From the NCBI GenBank assembly GCA_025363575.1, contig JANYDM010000070.1, positions 1-42,443 of the forward strand: DNA of 42,443 nt. The letters run 5' to 3'. Every line of letters starts with the position of its first letter. Position 1 is the first letter of the stretch. The notes beneath the pieces were generated by a model, which ran no database searches, was not told the origin of the DNA, and saw only the letters and a program-made list of their open reading frames with translations. The translations under genes were made by a program, and so were the position numbers. The DNA is from Betaproteobacteria bacterium (lineage in GTDB: Bacteria; Pseudomonadota; Gammaproteobacteria; Burkholderiales; SG8-41). This document shows, piece after piece, positions 7,000 through 15,250 of the stretch.

Positions 7000-8100
7000 C
7001 TAATCCGGGCGTTGCAGGTCGGCAATCATAGCGGCCATGAAACGTCCGGCTTCGCCGCCGGTCACCGCGCGATGGTCGAAGGTCACCGAGAGCGGCAGCA
7101 TGCGGTGCACCGCCGGCTTGTCGTCGACTGCTATCACTTCCTTGCGCACGCGACCGGCGCCGACGATGGCGACCGTCGGCGGCAGCACGATAGGCGATGC
7201 GTAACGGCCGGCGATAGGCCCGAAGTTGGATAGCGTGATCGTGTTCGCGCGCAAGTCCTCCGGCGGCACTTTGCGCTCGCGGGTGTCATGGATCAATTTC
7301 GTCAGCGCGGCCTTGAGATCATCAGGCGTACGGGTTTCGACATTGCGCAGTACCGGCACGAGCAATCCGTCCGGCGTATCGACGGCAATGCCGACATCCA
7401 CGTTCTTGAGCAGGCGGCGGCCGACCGCTTGGCTGTCGTACCACGCATTCAGCGCAGGCTCGGCACGGCACGCGGCGACCAGCGCGCGCATGAGGCGCAG
7501 CATGATGTTGGCGCTGTCCGGCCATGCATTGATGTCCGCGTCGTCCATCAGCGTGGCGGATGCTACTTCAGCATGCGCGAGCGTCATGCTCTGCGCCATG
7601 ACTTTGCGCACGCCGCGCAGCAGTTCCTGCGGACCGATCTCCGCCAGGATGCGGGCAGCGCGTTGCACGTCGTTGGTGGTGATCAGACCGTCCGCTCCGG
7701 TCGGCGTGACCATCGCCAGATCGACATTGAGTTTGCGCGCGAGCGAACGCACGGCCGGCGTGGCTTTGATGCCATGCGCAAGCGGCGTTGCCGCGGCCGG
7801 CGCATCGGCAAGAATTTTCTGGCCGACTTCCATCTTGCCGACGACCGTGCCGCTGTCGGCATCGTCGCCGCCGTCGAAAGCCACCAGTGGCTGGCCTACA
7901 TGCGCGACGTCGCGCTCATTGCCGTACAACTTGACGATTTTGCCGGAGTAAGGCGAGGGCACGTCGACTATGGCCTTGGCAGTCTCGACTGACGCGAGCG
8001 GCTGATCGATGGCGACCGTGTCGCCGGCCTTCACGTGCCAGGTGACAATTTCGGCTTCCTGCAGGCCTTCACCGAGATCGGGGAGTTTAAAGATTCTCAT
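7000..8100 (-). CDS. 2-oxoacid dehydrogenase E2 (dihydrolipoamide acyltransferase)
   Basis: The 366-residue E2 has one N-terminal lipoyl domain (lipoyl-lysine in SVETAKAIVDVPSP, Lys42), a short linker, an E3-binding domain (ATPAVRSLARKLNVDL to about residue 165) and a C-terminal catalytic domain ending in VTFDHRAVTGGEAGRF. The catalytic His and Arg are present, but the usual HRxxDG Asp is Thr here; OdhB in this same window keeps the Asp. The enzyme would transfer an acyl group from lipoyl to CoA within a pyruvate, branched-chain or acetoin dehydrogenase complex; the substrate is not evident. It follows the E1 genes after a 125-base gap holding a repeat, and precedes a cupin gene. No E3 gene is in this operon. 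Confidence 0.9.
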   Translation of the reverse strand: MRIFKLPDLGEGLQEAEIVTWHVKAGDTVAIDQPLASVETAKAIVDVPSPYSGKIVKLYGNERDVAHVGQPLVAFDGGDDADSGTVVGKMEVGQKILADAPAAATPLAHGIKATPAVRSLARKLNVDLAMVTPTGADGLITTNDVQRAARILAEIGPQELLRGVRKVMAQSMTLAHAEVASATLMDDADINAWPDSANIMLRLMRALVAACRAEPALNAWYDSQAVGRRLLKNVDVGIAVDTPDGLLVPVLRNVETRTPDDLKAALTKLIHDTRERKVPPEDLRANTITLSNFGPIAGRYASPIVLPPTVAIVGAGRVRKEVIAVDDKPAVHRMLPLSVTFDHRAVTGGEAGRFMAAMIADLQRPD

Positions 8101-8126
8101 GATCTTGTTTAAGTCAAAAAGCTGGT

Positions 8127-8202
8127 AACCGCAGATAAACGCGGATAAACGCCGATGGAAATTCCCCTGGCGGTTTTGATGTATCTGCGTTCATCTGCGG
8201 TT
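8127..8202. repeat. Inverted repeat (21-bp arms) inside the 2-oxoacid dehydrogenase operon
   Basis: AACCGCAGATAAACGCGGATA at 8127-8147 (quoted core AACCGCAGAT) is repeated as its reverse complement at 8182-8202 with 19 of 21 bases matching. The left arm itself contains two direct near-copies of a GCGGATAAAC/GCAGATAAAC unit. Sequences of this CGCAGAT type are widely scattered in betaproteobacterial genomes. It lies in the only long gap of the operon, between E1beta and E2, and may form an RNA hairpin that changes the relative output of the two genes. Confidence 0.65.
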
Positions 8203-8225
8203 CACTGGATTTTAAAGTTTTAAAA

Positions 8226-9206
8226 CTAAGCGAATTCGAGAACTTTGCGTACCGCCGCTGCGATCTGCGGCTTGCCCGGCAGGTAGTGGTGCTCGAGCCG
8301 CGATAGGGGAACGACAACGTCGGGTGCTGTCACGCGTTGCACCGGGGCGAGCAGCGTCAAAAGTCCCATTTCGGCAAGATGCGCAGCGATTTCGGACGCA
8401 ACGCTGCAATGTCTCGGCGCTTCCGTAACGATGACACAGCGCCCGGTTTTCGCGACCGATGCCAATATCGTATCGAAATCGATTGGCTTGATCGTCGCCA
8501 CGTCGATAACTTCGGCCGCGATGCCGGACTCGCCGAGCTCATCTGCGACCTGCAGGGTTTCATAAATCATCGCGCCCCAGCTGACAAGCGTGACGTCGGT
8601 GCCTTCGCGCAATGTGTAGCAGGCATCGAGCGCCAGGGCTTCGCCGTTGTCGCTGACTTCTTCTTTAAACAGGCGATACAGGCGCGTGGGCTCGAGAAAA
8701 ATGACCGGATCAGGATCGCGGATGGCGGCAAGCAATAGTCCATAGGCGCGCTTTGGCGACGACGGATAGACGACGCGGATGCCGGGGATGTGGGCGAACA
8801 TCGCGTCCGGGCTTTCGGAATGATGTTCCGGCGGATGGATGCCGGCGCCGCATGGCGTGCGCAGGACCATGGGGCAGGACAGGCGGCCGCGCGTGCGATG
8901 ACGCAGCCGTCCGGCGTGATTGAGAATCTGGTCGATGACCGTGTAGGAAAATCCTGAAAACTGGATTTCAGCCACTGGTTTCAGGCCTTCCGCGGCCATG
9001 CCTATACTCATGCCGGCAATCAGGTTTTCGGCGAGCGGTGTGTCGATAACGCGCTCCGGACCGAATTTGTCGAGGAGCCCCAGGGTCGCGCGAAAAACGC
9101 CGCCGTCGCGACCGACGTCCTGGCCGAGCACGACGACGTCGATATTGTCGGCCATCGCGCGATGCAGCGCGAGATTGACGGCTTCAACGAGCGTGATCTG
9201 GGCCAT
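8226..9206 (-). CDS. 2-oxoacid dehydrogenase E1 beta subunit
   Basis: The 326-residue protein starts MAQITLVEAVNLALHRAM and has the TPP-enzyme beta-subunit signature: VVLGQDVGRDGGVFRAT, then DTPLAENLIAGMSIGMA, a pyrimidine-binding domain with FSGF, and a C-terminal transketolase domain (SWGAMIYETL, ATIKPID, VTEAPRHC). It pairs with E1 alpha to decarboxylate a 2-oxoacid on thiamine diphosphate and reductively acylate the lipoyl group of E2. ATG 9206 is chosen; the frame is open further upstream to 9392, but that part lies inside the E1 alpha gene and has no family similarity. The start overlaps the E1 alpha stop by 23 bases, typical of coupled subunit synthesis. Pyruvate or branched-chain substrates are both possible. 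Confidence 0.92.
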   Translation of the reverse strand: MAQITLVEAVNLALHRAMADNIDVVVLGQDVGRDGGVFRATLGLLDKFGPERVIDTPLAENLIAGMSIGMAAEGLKPVAEIQFSGFSYTVIDQILNHAGRLRHRTRGRLSCPMVLRTPCGAGIHPPEHHSESPDAMFAHIPGIRVVYPSSPKRAYGLLLAAIRDPDPVIFLEPTRLYRLFKEEVSDNGEALALDACYTLREGTDVTLVSWGAMIYETLQVADELGESGIAAEVIDVATIKPIDFDTILASVAKTGRCVIVTEAPRHCSVASEIAAHLAEMGLLTLLAPVQRVTAPDVVVPLSRLEHHYLPGKPQIAAAVRKVLEFA

Positions 9207-10269
9207 CGCGGCCTTCCAGGATGGCGGCGCGCTGAGCGATGAAGGCCGCGGGCAGCGTCGCATAGAGGTGATCGAACATCTGCTCCAGTGGCGGCGGGGG
9301 CGTATCGATGTACGCTTGCGCGGCCGCCTGCACCTGTTCATTGCATTGCTTGAGGAGTTCTTCCTCGCGCGCCCTGTTCCAGACGCCGGCATCGCTCAGG
9401 TAGTTGCGCAGACGAAGCACGGGTTCGCGCTTCCAGGCATCGGCTACTTCCTCGGGCGGGCGGTAGCGCGACGCGTCGTCCGCTGTCGTGTGGTCCGCAA
9501 GGCGGTAGGTGACGGCTTCGATGACGGTGGGCCCGCCGCCGCCGTGCGCTTTGGCCAATGCTTCAGCGACGGCATGATGGACGGCAATCACGTCGTTGCC
9601 GTCAATCTGCAGCGCCGGAATCCCTCCGGCAATCGCCTTTTGCGCGAGCGTTTGCGCCGCACTCTGGGTCTTGCGCGGCACCGAGATCGCCCATTGATTG
9701 TTGGTAATGAAAAAAATAACCGGCAATTGCCAGGTGCCGGCGGCGTTGAGGCTTTCGTAGAAGTCGCCTTTGGATGTCGCGCCGTCGCCTATCATGCAAA
9801 CCGCTGCGCGCTTCTGCTTGCGCAGTTTCATCGCGTAAGCCACGCCCGTTGCATGCAGGCACTGCGAGGCGATGGTGATGCACACCGGGAAATCCCTGCG
9901 CGGGACCGCGAAATCGCTGCCGCGTTCATCGCCGCCCCAGTAGAGCAGCAATTCCTGCATGGTGACGCCGCGCATGATCTGCACGCCGTTTTCGCGATAG
10001 GTGCAGAGGAACACGTCGTCTTTTGTCATCGCCGTGCCTATGCCGGCTTCGACCGCTTCCTTGCCGAGCAGCGATGCGTAAGTGCCGAGTTGACCCGTAC
10101 GCTGCAGGGCGATGGCTTTTGCATCGTACGTGCGCATGAGGACCATCGCCTTATAGAGCGCTGCCAGCTTCTCGCCGTCAGCCGCGAATGGCGGCAGCGC
10201 AGCGACGACTTTTCCCTGCGCGTCGAGAAACTGCAGGTAATCGATCTGGAAAGTAGCGGCGGTGGTCAC
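9184..10269 (-). CDS. 2-oxoacid dehydrogenase E1 alpha subunit
   Basis: The 361-residue protein has the thiamine-diphosphate motif of E1 alpha subunits: GDGATSKGDF (residues 161-170) through to FFITNNQ (Asn190, Asn191). The substrate-side stretch TYRENGVQIMRG and the phosphorylation-loop-like YRLADHTTADDASRYR are also present; heterodimeric bacterial PDH and BCKDH E1 subunits share these. Translation seems to begin with GTG at 10269; the ribosome site is weak. It heads the minus-strand operon E1alpha-E1beta-E2-cupin. Without comparison to characterised enzymes I cannot tell pyruvate dehydrogenase from branched-chain or acetoin types. The gene is divergent from prfC, with 175 bases between the starts. 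Confidence 0.92.
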   Translation of the reverse strand: MTTAATFQIDYLQFLDAQGKVVAALPPFAADGEKLAALYKAMVLMRTYDAKAIALQRTGQLGTYASLLGKEAVEAGIGTAMTKDDVFLCTYRENGVQIMRGVTMQELLLYWGGDERGSDFAVPRRDFPVCITIASQCLHATGVAYAMKLRKQKRAAVCMIGDGATSKGDFYESLNAAGTWQLPVIFFITNNQWAISVPRKTQSAAQTLAQKAIAGGIPALQIDGNDVIAVHHAVAEALAKAHGGGGPTVIEAVTYRLADHTTADDASRYRPPEEVADAWKREPVLRLRNYLSDAGVWNRAREEELLKQCNEQVQAAAQAYIDTPPPPLEQMFDHLYATLPAAFIAQRAAILEGRDGPDHAR

Positions 10270-10318
10270 GATGGCGAAGCGCTAAAGTCCTGCATTCTAA
10301 CTCCAATCCCGCGAGGTT

Positions 10319-10354
10319 GGCCGTACGGCCGGTCACGTCACTAACGGGTATAAT
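10319..10354 (+). promoter_or_regulatory. Putative prfC promoter -10 with adjacent palindrome
   Basis: A perfect TATAAT lies at 10349-10354, about 90 bases before the prfC ATG. No good -35 stands at normal spacing. A perfect 12-base palindrome GGCCGTACGGCC lies at 10319-10330, in the position of the missing -35, and could be an operator or merely a chance GC-rich palindrome. The region is shared with the divergent E1 alpha gene. Confidence 0.35.
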
Positions 10355-10444
10355 GTGCGCGTTTGTGGCCGCCCGCAGCAGTTTCGCCGGCGGTTTTTTA
10401 ATTGCTTCAGTCGCCGCGCGGTTTTGCGTCCATCCCCCGTTCCT

Positions 10445-12055
10445 ATGAATGCACCATCCTTTCCCGCCGATCTCGTGCGCGATGTCGCGAAGCGGCGGAC
10501 GTTCGCCATCATTTCGCATCCGGATGCGGGCAAGACCACGCTGACCGAAAAACTGCTCCTGTTCGGCGGCGCCATCCAGATGGCGGGTACGGTCAAAGCG
10601 CGCAAGAGCGCACGTCACGCTACTTCCGACTGGATGGAAATCGAGAAGCAGCGCGGCATCTCGGTCACAAGCTCGGTGATGCAATTTGAGTACGCGGGCC
10701 ATACGGTCAATCTGCTCGATACGCCCGGCCACCAGGATTTTTCGGAAGATACGTACCGCGTGCTCACCGCTGTCGATGCGGCGGTGATGGTCATCGATGC
10801 CGCGAAAGGCGTCGAAACCCAGACCATCAAACTGCTGGACGTCTGCCGGCTGCGCTCCACGCCTATCATCACTTTCGTCAACAAGATGGACCGCGAAGTG
10901 CGCGAACCCGTTGCGCTGCTCGAGGAAATCGAATCGGTGCTCAAGATCGACTGCGCACCGGTGAGCTGGCCGATCGGCATGGGCAAGAGTTTCCGCGGCG
11001 TGTTCGATTTGCGCGAGGACCGGCTGGTGCGTTTTACGCCCGGTGAAGAGCGCCGTACCGACGACAACGAGAACATCGAGGGCATCGACAATCCGCGACT
11101 CGATGAGTTGTTTCCGCAGGAGATGGCGGCGGTGCGCCGGGACGTGGACCTGATTCGCGGCGCGAGTTCGCCTTTCGATCTCAATGAATTCCTGGCGGGC
11201 CGCCAGTCTCCGGTATTTTTCGGGTCTGGCATCAATAATTTCGGCGTGCAGGAAATCCTGCGCGCGCTGGTGGAGTGGGCGCCGCCACCCCAGCCGCGTG
11301 ATGGCAGCAGTCGAGAGGTGAATCCGGCGGAAACGCCGTTCAGCGGATTTGTGTTCAAGATCCAGGCCAATATGGATCCCAAGCATCGCGACCGCATTGC
11401 GTTTTTCCGCGTGTGCTCGGGGCGCTATCTGCCGGGCATCAAGGTGCATCACACACGCATAGGCCGCGAAATGAAGCTCGGCAATGCGTTAACCTTCATG
11501 GCCAACGAGCGCGTACGCAGCGAAGACGCGGTGGCCGGCGATATCATCGGCATCCACAATCACGGGCAGTTGCAGATCGGCGATACGCTGACGGAAGGCG
11601 AAGAGCTGGGCTACAAAGGCATTCCGTATTTTGCGCCGGAACTGTTCCGGCTCGCGCGCGCGCGCGATCCGTTCAAGGCCAAGCAACTGCAGAAGGGTCT
11701 CCAGGAGCTGGGAGAAGAAGGCGCCATACAGGTATTCGATTCCGGCAACTCGCTGCTTCTGGGCGCGGTGGGGACGCTGCAGTTCGAGGTGGTCGCGCAT
11801 CGGCTGCAAAGCGAATATAAAGTCGACGCGGTTTACGACGCGGCCAACATACATACCGCGCGCTGGCTCACTTTCCCGGACGATACCGTGCGCAAGAATT
11901 TCGAGAAGGAGCTGTCGATCAACATGGCGCGCGACGTCGACGACAACCCCGTATATCTCGCGCCCAACAAATACAATCTGCAGCTCGCAATCGAGCGCTG
12001 GCCGCAAGTCGGGTTTCACGATACGCGCGAGCATGGTCAGAAGCTCGCGCATTGA
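10445..12055 (+). CDS. prfC: Peptide chain release factor 3
   Basis: RF3 is a translational GTPase that recycles RF1/RF2 from the ribosome after termination. The 536-residue product shows all GTPase motifs: G1 [13 protein letters not shown] (P-loop, residues 24-36), G2 in [12 protein letters not shown]3 [14 protein letters not shown] and G4 NKMDRE. The DFSEDTYR extension after the G3 histidine is the RF3 form, unlike EF-G. Domain II ([14 protein letters not shown]) and the RF3 C-terminal domain ([16 protein letters not shown]) follow. Length agrees with the family (about 530). The start is [10 protein letters not shown] at ATG 10445; the frame is open from 10355 but the extra 30 residues are not family-like. 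The flavin oxidoreductase gene follows 19 bases later. Confidence 0.97.
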   Translation: MNAPSFPADLVRDVAKRRTFAIISHPDAGKTTLTEKLLLFGGAIQMAGTVKARKSARHATSDWMEIEKQRGISVTSSVMQFEYAGHTVNLLDTPGHQDFSEDTYRVLTAVDAAVMVIDAAKGVETQTIKLLDVCRLRSTPIITFVNKMDREVREPVALLEEIESVLKIDCAPVSWPIGMGKSFRGVFDLREDRLVRFTPGEERRTDDNENIEGIDNPRLDELFPQEMAAVRRDVDLIRGASSPFDLNEFLAGRQSPVFFGSGINNFGVQEILRALVEWAPPPQPRDGSSREVNPAETPFSGFVFKIQANMDPKHRDRIAFFRVCSGRYLPGIKVHHTRIGREMKLGNALTFMANERVRSEDAVAGDIIGIHNHGQLQIGDTLTEGEELGYKGIPYFAPELFRLARARDPFKAKQLQKGLQELGEEGAIQVFDSGNSLLLGAVGTLQFEVVAHRLQSEYKVDAVYDAANIHTARWLTFPDDTVRKNFEKELSINMARDVDDNPVYLAPNKYNLQLAIERWPQVGFHDTREHGQKLAH

Positions 12056-12074
12056 TGCCGGACCGGGAACCGTG

Positions 12075-13178
12075 ATGAAGCTCGGGTTCTTTACGATGCC
12101 GATGCACCCGCCGGGGCGGAATTACACGCAGACGCTCAAGGAAGATCGCGCAGCCGTGCTCCTCGCCGACGAGCTGGGTTACAGCGAAGCCTACATCGGC
12201 GAGCACGTAACCGACATCTGCGAGTCGATTCCATCGTGCCTTGCGTTCATTGCCAGCGTCGCCGATGCGACGAAACAGATCAAGCTCGGCAGTGGCACGG
12301 TGAACCTGCCGAACAACCACCCGGCGCAAGTCGCCGCGATGGTTGCAATGATCGACCACATGCTCGAAGGGCGCTTCATATTCGGCATAGGCCCCGGCGG
12401 ATTGCGCTCCGATATGGAAATGATGGGCAACCTCGAGCGCGACCGCAACGCGATGTTCGTCGAGGCCATCGACCAGATCCTCGCGATGTGGAGCGGTGAC
12501 GCGCCCTACAACATCAAGGGGCAGTTCTGGAACATCACGACGGAGCGCACCTTGATCCGCGACGCGGGCCAGGGCGTGATGCTTAAACCTTACCAGCAAC
12601 CGCATCCACCGATCGTTGTAACTGCGGTAGTGCCGCATTCGAAAGGGTTGGTCGAAGCGGCGAAGCGCGGCTGGCAACCAATCTCAGCGAATTTCCTGCA
12701 GCCGGTATGGGCGAAGACCCACTGGCCCAAACACGAGGAAGGTTGCAAGCTTGGGGGGCACCCGGCTGACCGCGACCACTGGCGCGTATGCAAGAGCCTG
12801 TTCGTTGCCGACGACGACGCGACGGCGCGGCGCTATGCGAAAGACCCGAAGGGCCCGTACGGTTTCTATTACTGGAACCTGCTGAACAAGCGGCGCGGGC
12901 ACGGCAACGTCGATATTTTCAAGCACGACCTGGCGATGACGAACGAGCAAGTGACGCTGGAATATTTGCTCGATACGCTTGTGATATGCGGCAGCGTCGA
13001 CAGTGTCGTTGAGCAGCTACTCGCATTTCGCGAGACCGTCGGCGACTTCGGCACGTTGCTCTACGCCGGCCACGATTGGGCTGACGTGACACTTGCGCGC
13101 CACTCGATGGAGTTGATGGCGGAGCAGGTGATGCCGCGCGTCAATGCGGCGCTGGCGCGAGGTCCGCGCGCCGCGTGA
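12075..13178 (+). CDS. LLM-class (luciferase-like) flavin-dependent oxidoreductase
   Basis: The 367-residue protein has the bacterial-luciferase-like TIM-barrel pattern: MKLGFFTMPMHPPGRNY, LADELGYSEAYIGEH, IKLGSGTVNLPNNHPAQVA and GRFIFGIGPGG. These are flavin-binding and strand motifs of the family. Members are FMN/FMNH2- or F420-dependent monooxygenases and reductases; this one resembles the group annotated as limonene-hydroxylase- or alkane-monooxygenase-like, but the substrate is unknown. ATG 12075 is chosen (a GTG lies directly before it); the frame is open from 11631 but that part overlaps prfC out of frame. The stop at 13176-13178 directly abuts the stop of the convergent ogt gene with no bases between. 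Confidence 0.88.
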   Translation: MKLGFFTMPMHPPGRNYTQTLKEDRAAVLLADELGYSEAYIGEHVTDICESIPSCLAFIASVADATKQIKLGSGTVNLPNNHPAQVAAMVAMIDHMLEGRFIFGIGPGGLRSDMEMMGNLERDRNAMFVEAIDQILAMWSGDAPYNIKGQFWNITTERTLIRDAGQGVMLKPYQQPHPPIVVTAVVPHSKGLVEAAKRGWQPISANFLQPVWAKTHWPKHEEGCKLGGHPADRDHWRVCKSLFVADDDATARRYAKDPKGPYGFYYWNLLNKRRGHGNVDIFKHDLAMTNEQVTLEYLLDTLVICGSVDSVVEQLLAFRETVGDFGTLLYAGHDWADVTLARHSMELMAEQVMPRVNAALARGPRAA

Positions 13179-13694
13179 TCAGGCTGCCGAGAGCAGATCG
13201 GGAATTCCAGACTCCAGCGCCAGCAGGGCGCGCTTGCGCTCGAGGCCGCCCGCGTAGCCTGTAAGGCTGCCATCCGAGCCGACGATGCGGTGACAGGGCA
13301 CCATGATGGTGTGCGGATTGCGCCCGGTCGCCGATCCGGCCGCGCGTGCGTTGCCGGGAAATCCGGCGCGGCTTGCGAGCTCGCTGTAGGTGATGGTCTC
13401 GCCGAAGCCAACGGTAGAAATCGCTTTCCATATTGCTTGCTGAAACGACGTGCCATTCGGCGCGAGAGGAGTCTCGAACATCCTGCGTTCGCCGCCGAAA
13501 TATTCGGCCAGCTCGCGCCTGGCCGAGTCGAGCAGCGCGTGGCGCATATCGCGACGCCAGTCCGGGGCTGGGGGCGGAAAATATTTCTGGCCTTCGAAGT
13601 AAACGCCGCTTAGTCCTGAATCGTTCGCGACGAGCAGCATTTCCCCATAGGGGCTTTGATAAAGATCGTAGTAGCGCGTGGCGCAGTTTTGCAT
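13179..13694 (-). CDS. ogt: Methylated-DNA-protein-cysteine methyltransferase
   Basis: This suicide repair protein moves the methyl group from O6-methylguanine (or O4-methylthymine) in DNA to its own cysteine. The active-site block IMVPCHRIVGSDG places the acceptor at Cys134; GETITYSELA and the RNP..I..PCHR region form the DNA-binding helix-turn-helix and Asn hinge; GYAGGLERKRALLALE is the usual C-terminus. At 171 residues it is the length of Ogt rather than of full Ada. ATG 13694 is chosen because a perfect AAGGAGTAATC ribosome site precedes it; the site lies within the end of the upstream Ada/AlkA gene, which stops two bases before this start. The two form a small alkylation-repair operon, presumably self-induced. 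Confidence 0.95.
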   Translation of the reverse strand: MQNCATRYYDLYQSPYGEMLLVANDSGLSGVYFEGQKYFPPPAPDWRRDMRHALLDSARRELAEYFGGERRMFETPLAPNGTSFQQAIWKAISTVGFGETITYSELASRAGFPGNARAAGSATGRNPHTIMVPCHRIVGSDGSLTGYAGGLERKRALLALESGIPDLLSAA

Positions 13695-13696
13695 GA

Positions 13697-15148
13697 TTAC
13701 TCCTTCGTCAGTGACTGCCACAGATGTATCACGGCATAGGCGCGCCACGGCCGCCAGCGTTCTCCAATAGCGAGGACTTGCCGGGCGCTGGTTTCACCGA
13801 GCGCTTTCATCACGCCCAGATCCGTGTGCGGGAATGCGTCCGGCCATGACAGCGCGCGCATCGCTATGTATTGCGCGGTCCATTCGCCGACGCCCGGCAC
13901 CGCGCGCAGCCGCGCCAGCGTCGTCTCGATGTCGGCATTCGGCGCAAGCACGAGATGCCCGCTCGCGACTGCGCGCGCAAGCGCAAGGATGGTACGTGCG
14001 CGCGCGCCGGGCATGCCGAGGCGCGCGATGCGTGCCGGCGACAGGGCGGCGATTCGCCTCGCGGTCGGAAACAACGCGGTCAGCGTGTCATATGGAGTCG
14101 TAATGGGATCGCCAAACGCAGCGGCAAAACGGCCTGTGATAGTGCGCGCCGCTGCAACCGTCACCTGCTGGCCGACGATCGCGCGTACCGCCACTTCAAA
14201 ACCATCGAACGCGCCGGGCACCCGCATGCCGGGATGCCGTTTGGCAAGTGGACCCAGCGCCTTTGCTACTTCGGCGGGGTGGCAGGCGAGGTCCATCAGT
14301 GCTTTGACGCGCGACAGTACAGCGGGCAGCACTTTGGCGAGCGAAGGGGAAACTTCAATGCGAAGCGCAGGTTTTTTGGGCGACAACGAAATCGTGACCC
14401 AGCCCGTATGCTCTCTGCCGTCGCTCGCGATACGCGCAGTGCGGCGATAGCAGCCGTCCGCTACCGCTTCGACGCCGCCGATGGCGCGCCTGCCGAGAAA
14501 TGCGTTCACCATAGTCCAGTCGTATGGCGGCCGGAAACTCAGCTCGAACCGCAGCACGTCGCCCGCGGCAGTTGCCTGCGAACCTGGCCGCCGCTGTTTG
14601 CGTAATTGACCGGGCTTTAGCCGGTAACGCTGCTTGAAAAGCGCATTGAAGCGCCGCACACTGCCAAATCCGCTGGCATACGATACTTCGGTAACGGGCA
14701 GCGCGGTATCTGTGAGAAGACGTTTGGCGAGCAAAAGCCGTTGCGTCTGCGCAAATTCGACCGGTGAGACGCCGAACTCGGCGCCGAACGCGCGGCGCAA
14801 ATGACGGTCGGTGATGCCCAGTCTCGCGGCGAGTTTATCCAGGCCTGCTTCGTCCAGCGTGCCATCTTCGATCATGCTCGCGGCGGATTGCGCGATGCGC
14901 GTCGTCGCATCGATGCTGGCATTGCCGGGAGCGAGTTCGGGGCGGCAGCGCAGGCACGGCCGGTAGCCGTGCGACTCCGCAGCGGCGGCACTCGGGTAAA
15001 AGCTGCAGTTCTCGCGCTTGGGCGGCCTGACCGTGCAAACCGGGCGGCAATAAATGCGCGTCGACGAGACCGCTACGAAAAAACGGCCGTCGAAGCGCGC
15101 GTCGCGCGCTCTGAGAGCGCGATAGCAAATGCGGGAGTCGAGTGCCAT
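13697..15148 (-). CDS. Ada-type regulator fused to AlkA DNA-3-methyladenine glycosylase II
   Basis: The 483-residue protein joins three modules. Residues 1-75 are the Ada methyl-phosphotriester domain with four Cys ligands (Cys34, Cys38, Cys65, Cys68, in RIYCRPVC and YRPCLRC); Cys34 is the expected methyl acceptor. Residues about 85-185 are an AraC-type helix-turn-helix pair. The rest is AlkA: an N-terminal AlkA domain, then an HhH-GPD glycosylase domain with hairpin VPGVGEWTAQYIAMRAL and catalytic Asp in PHTDLGV. It should sense methylated phosphate DNA damage, activate its own operon and excise alkylated bases. The O6-methylguanine function is provided by the separate ogt gene directly downstream. 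This domain order is known in many proteobacteria. Confidence 0.95.
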   Translation of the reverse strand: MALDSRICYRALRARDARFDGRFFVAVSSTRIYCRPVCTVRPPKRENCSFYPSAAAAESHGYRPCLRCRPELAPGNASIDATTRIAQSAASMIEDGTLDEAGLDKLAARLGITDRHLRRAFGAEFGVSPVEFAQTQRLLLAKRLLTDTALPVTEVSYASGFGSVRRFNALFKQRYRLKPGQLRKQRRPGSQATAAGDVLRFELSFRPPYDWTMVNAFLGRRAIGGVEAVADGCYRRTARIASDGREHTGWVTISLSPKKPALRIEVSPSLAKVLPAVLSRVKALMDLACHPAEVAKALGPLAKRHPGMRVPGAFDGFEVAVRAIVGQQVTVAAARTITGRFAAAFGDPITTPYDTLTALFPTARRIAALSPARIARLGMPGARARTILALARAVASGHLVLAPNADIETTLARLRAVPGVGEWTAQYIAMRALSWPDAFPHTDLGVMKALGETSARQVLAIGERWRPWRAYAVIHLWQSLTKE

Positions 15149-15208
15149 GCGCGCATTATGAATGCGGTGGCCGGCCCTGTCTGGCCGTTTTCGGACATCG
15201 GAGTACGG

Positions 15209-15241
15209 CTGCCCGCAGCGCCACCTGACGCCGGCGGGCAG
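15209..15241. other. GC-rich hairpin between the Ada/AlkA start and the aconitase stop
   Basis: CTGCCCGC at 15209-15216 pairs perfectly with GCGGGCAG at 15234-15241. It lies ten bases after the stop of the first aconitase (reading on the minus strand) and could end that transcript, but no T-run follows, so a terminator role is uncertain. Confidence 0.3.
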
Positions 15242-15250
15242 GTGTTTGCG

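Noticed and set aside
8114..8317. A 67-codon open frame across the E1beta-E2 gap on the minus strand
   Set aside because: It reads through the inverted repeat and the end of E1 beta; peptides of this kind are translated repeats, not a gene.
9207..9392. N-terminal extension of the E1 beta frame
   Set aside because: It overlaps E1 alpha coding sequence out of frame, is Arg/Ser-rich and has no similarity to the family; MAQITLVEAV at 9206 is a normal E1 beta start.
11631..12074. 148-codon extension before the flavin oxidoreductase start
   Set aside because: It is prfC sequence read in another frame; the LLM-family start MKLGFF lies at 12075.
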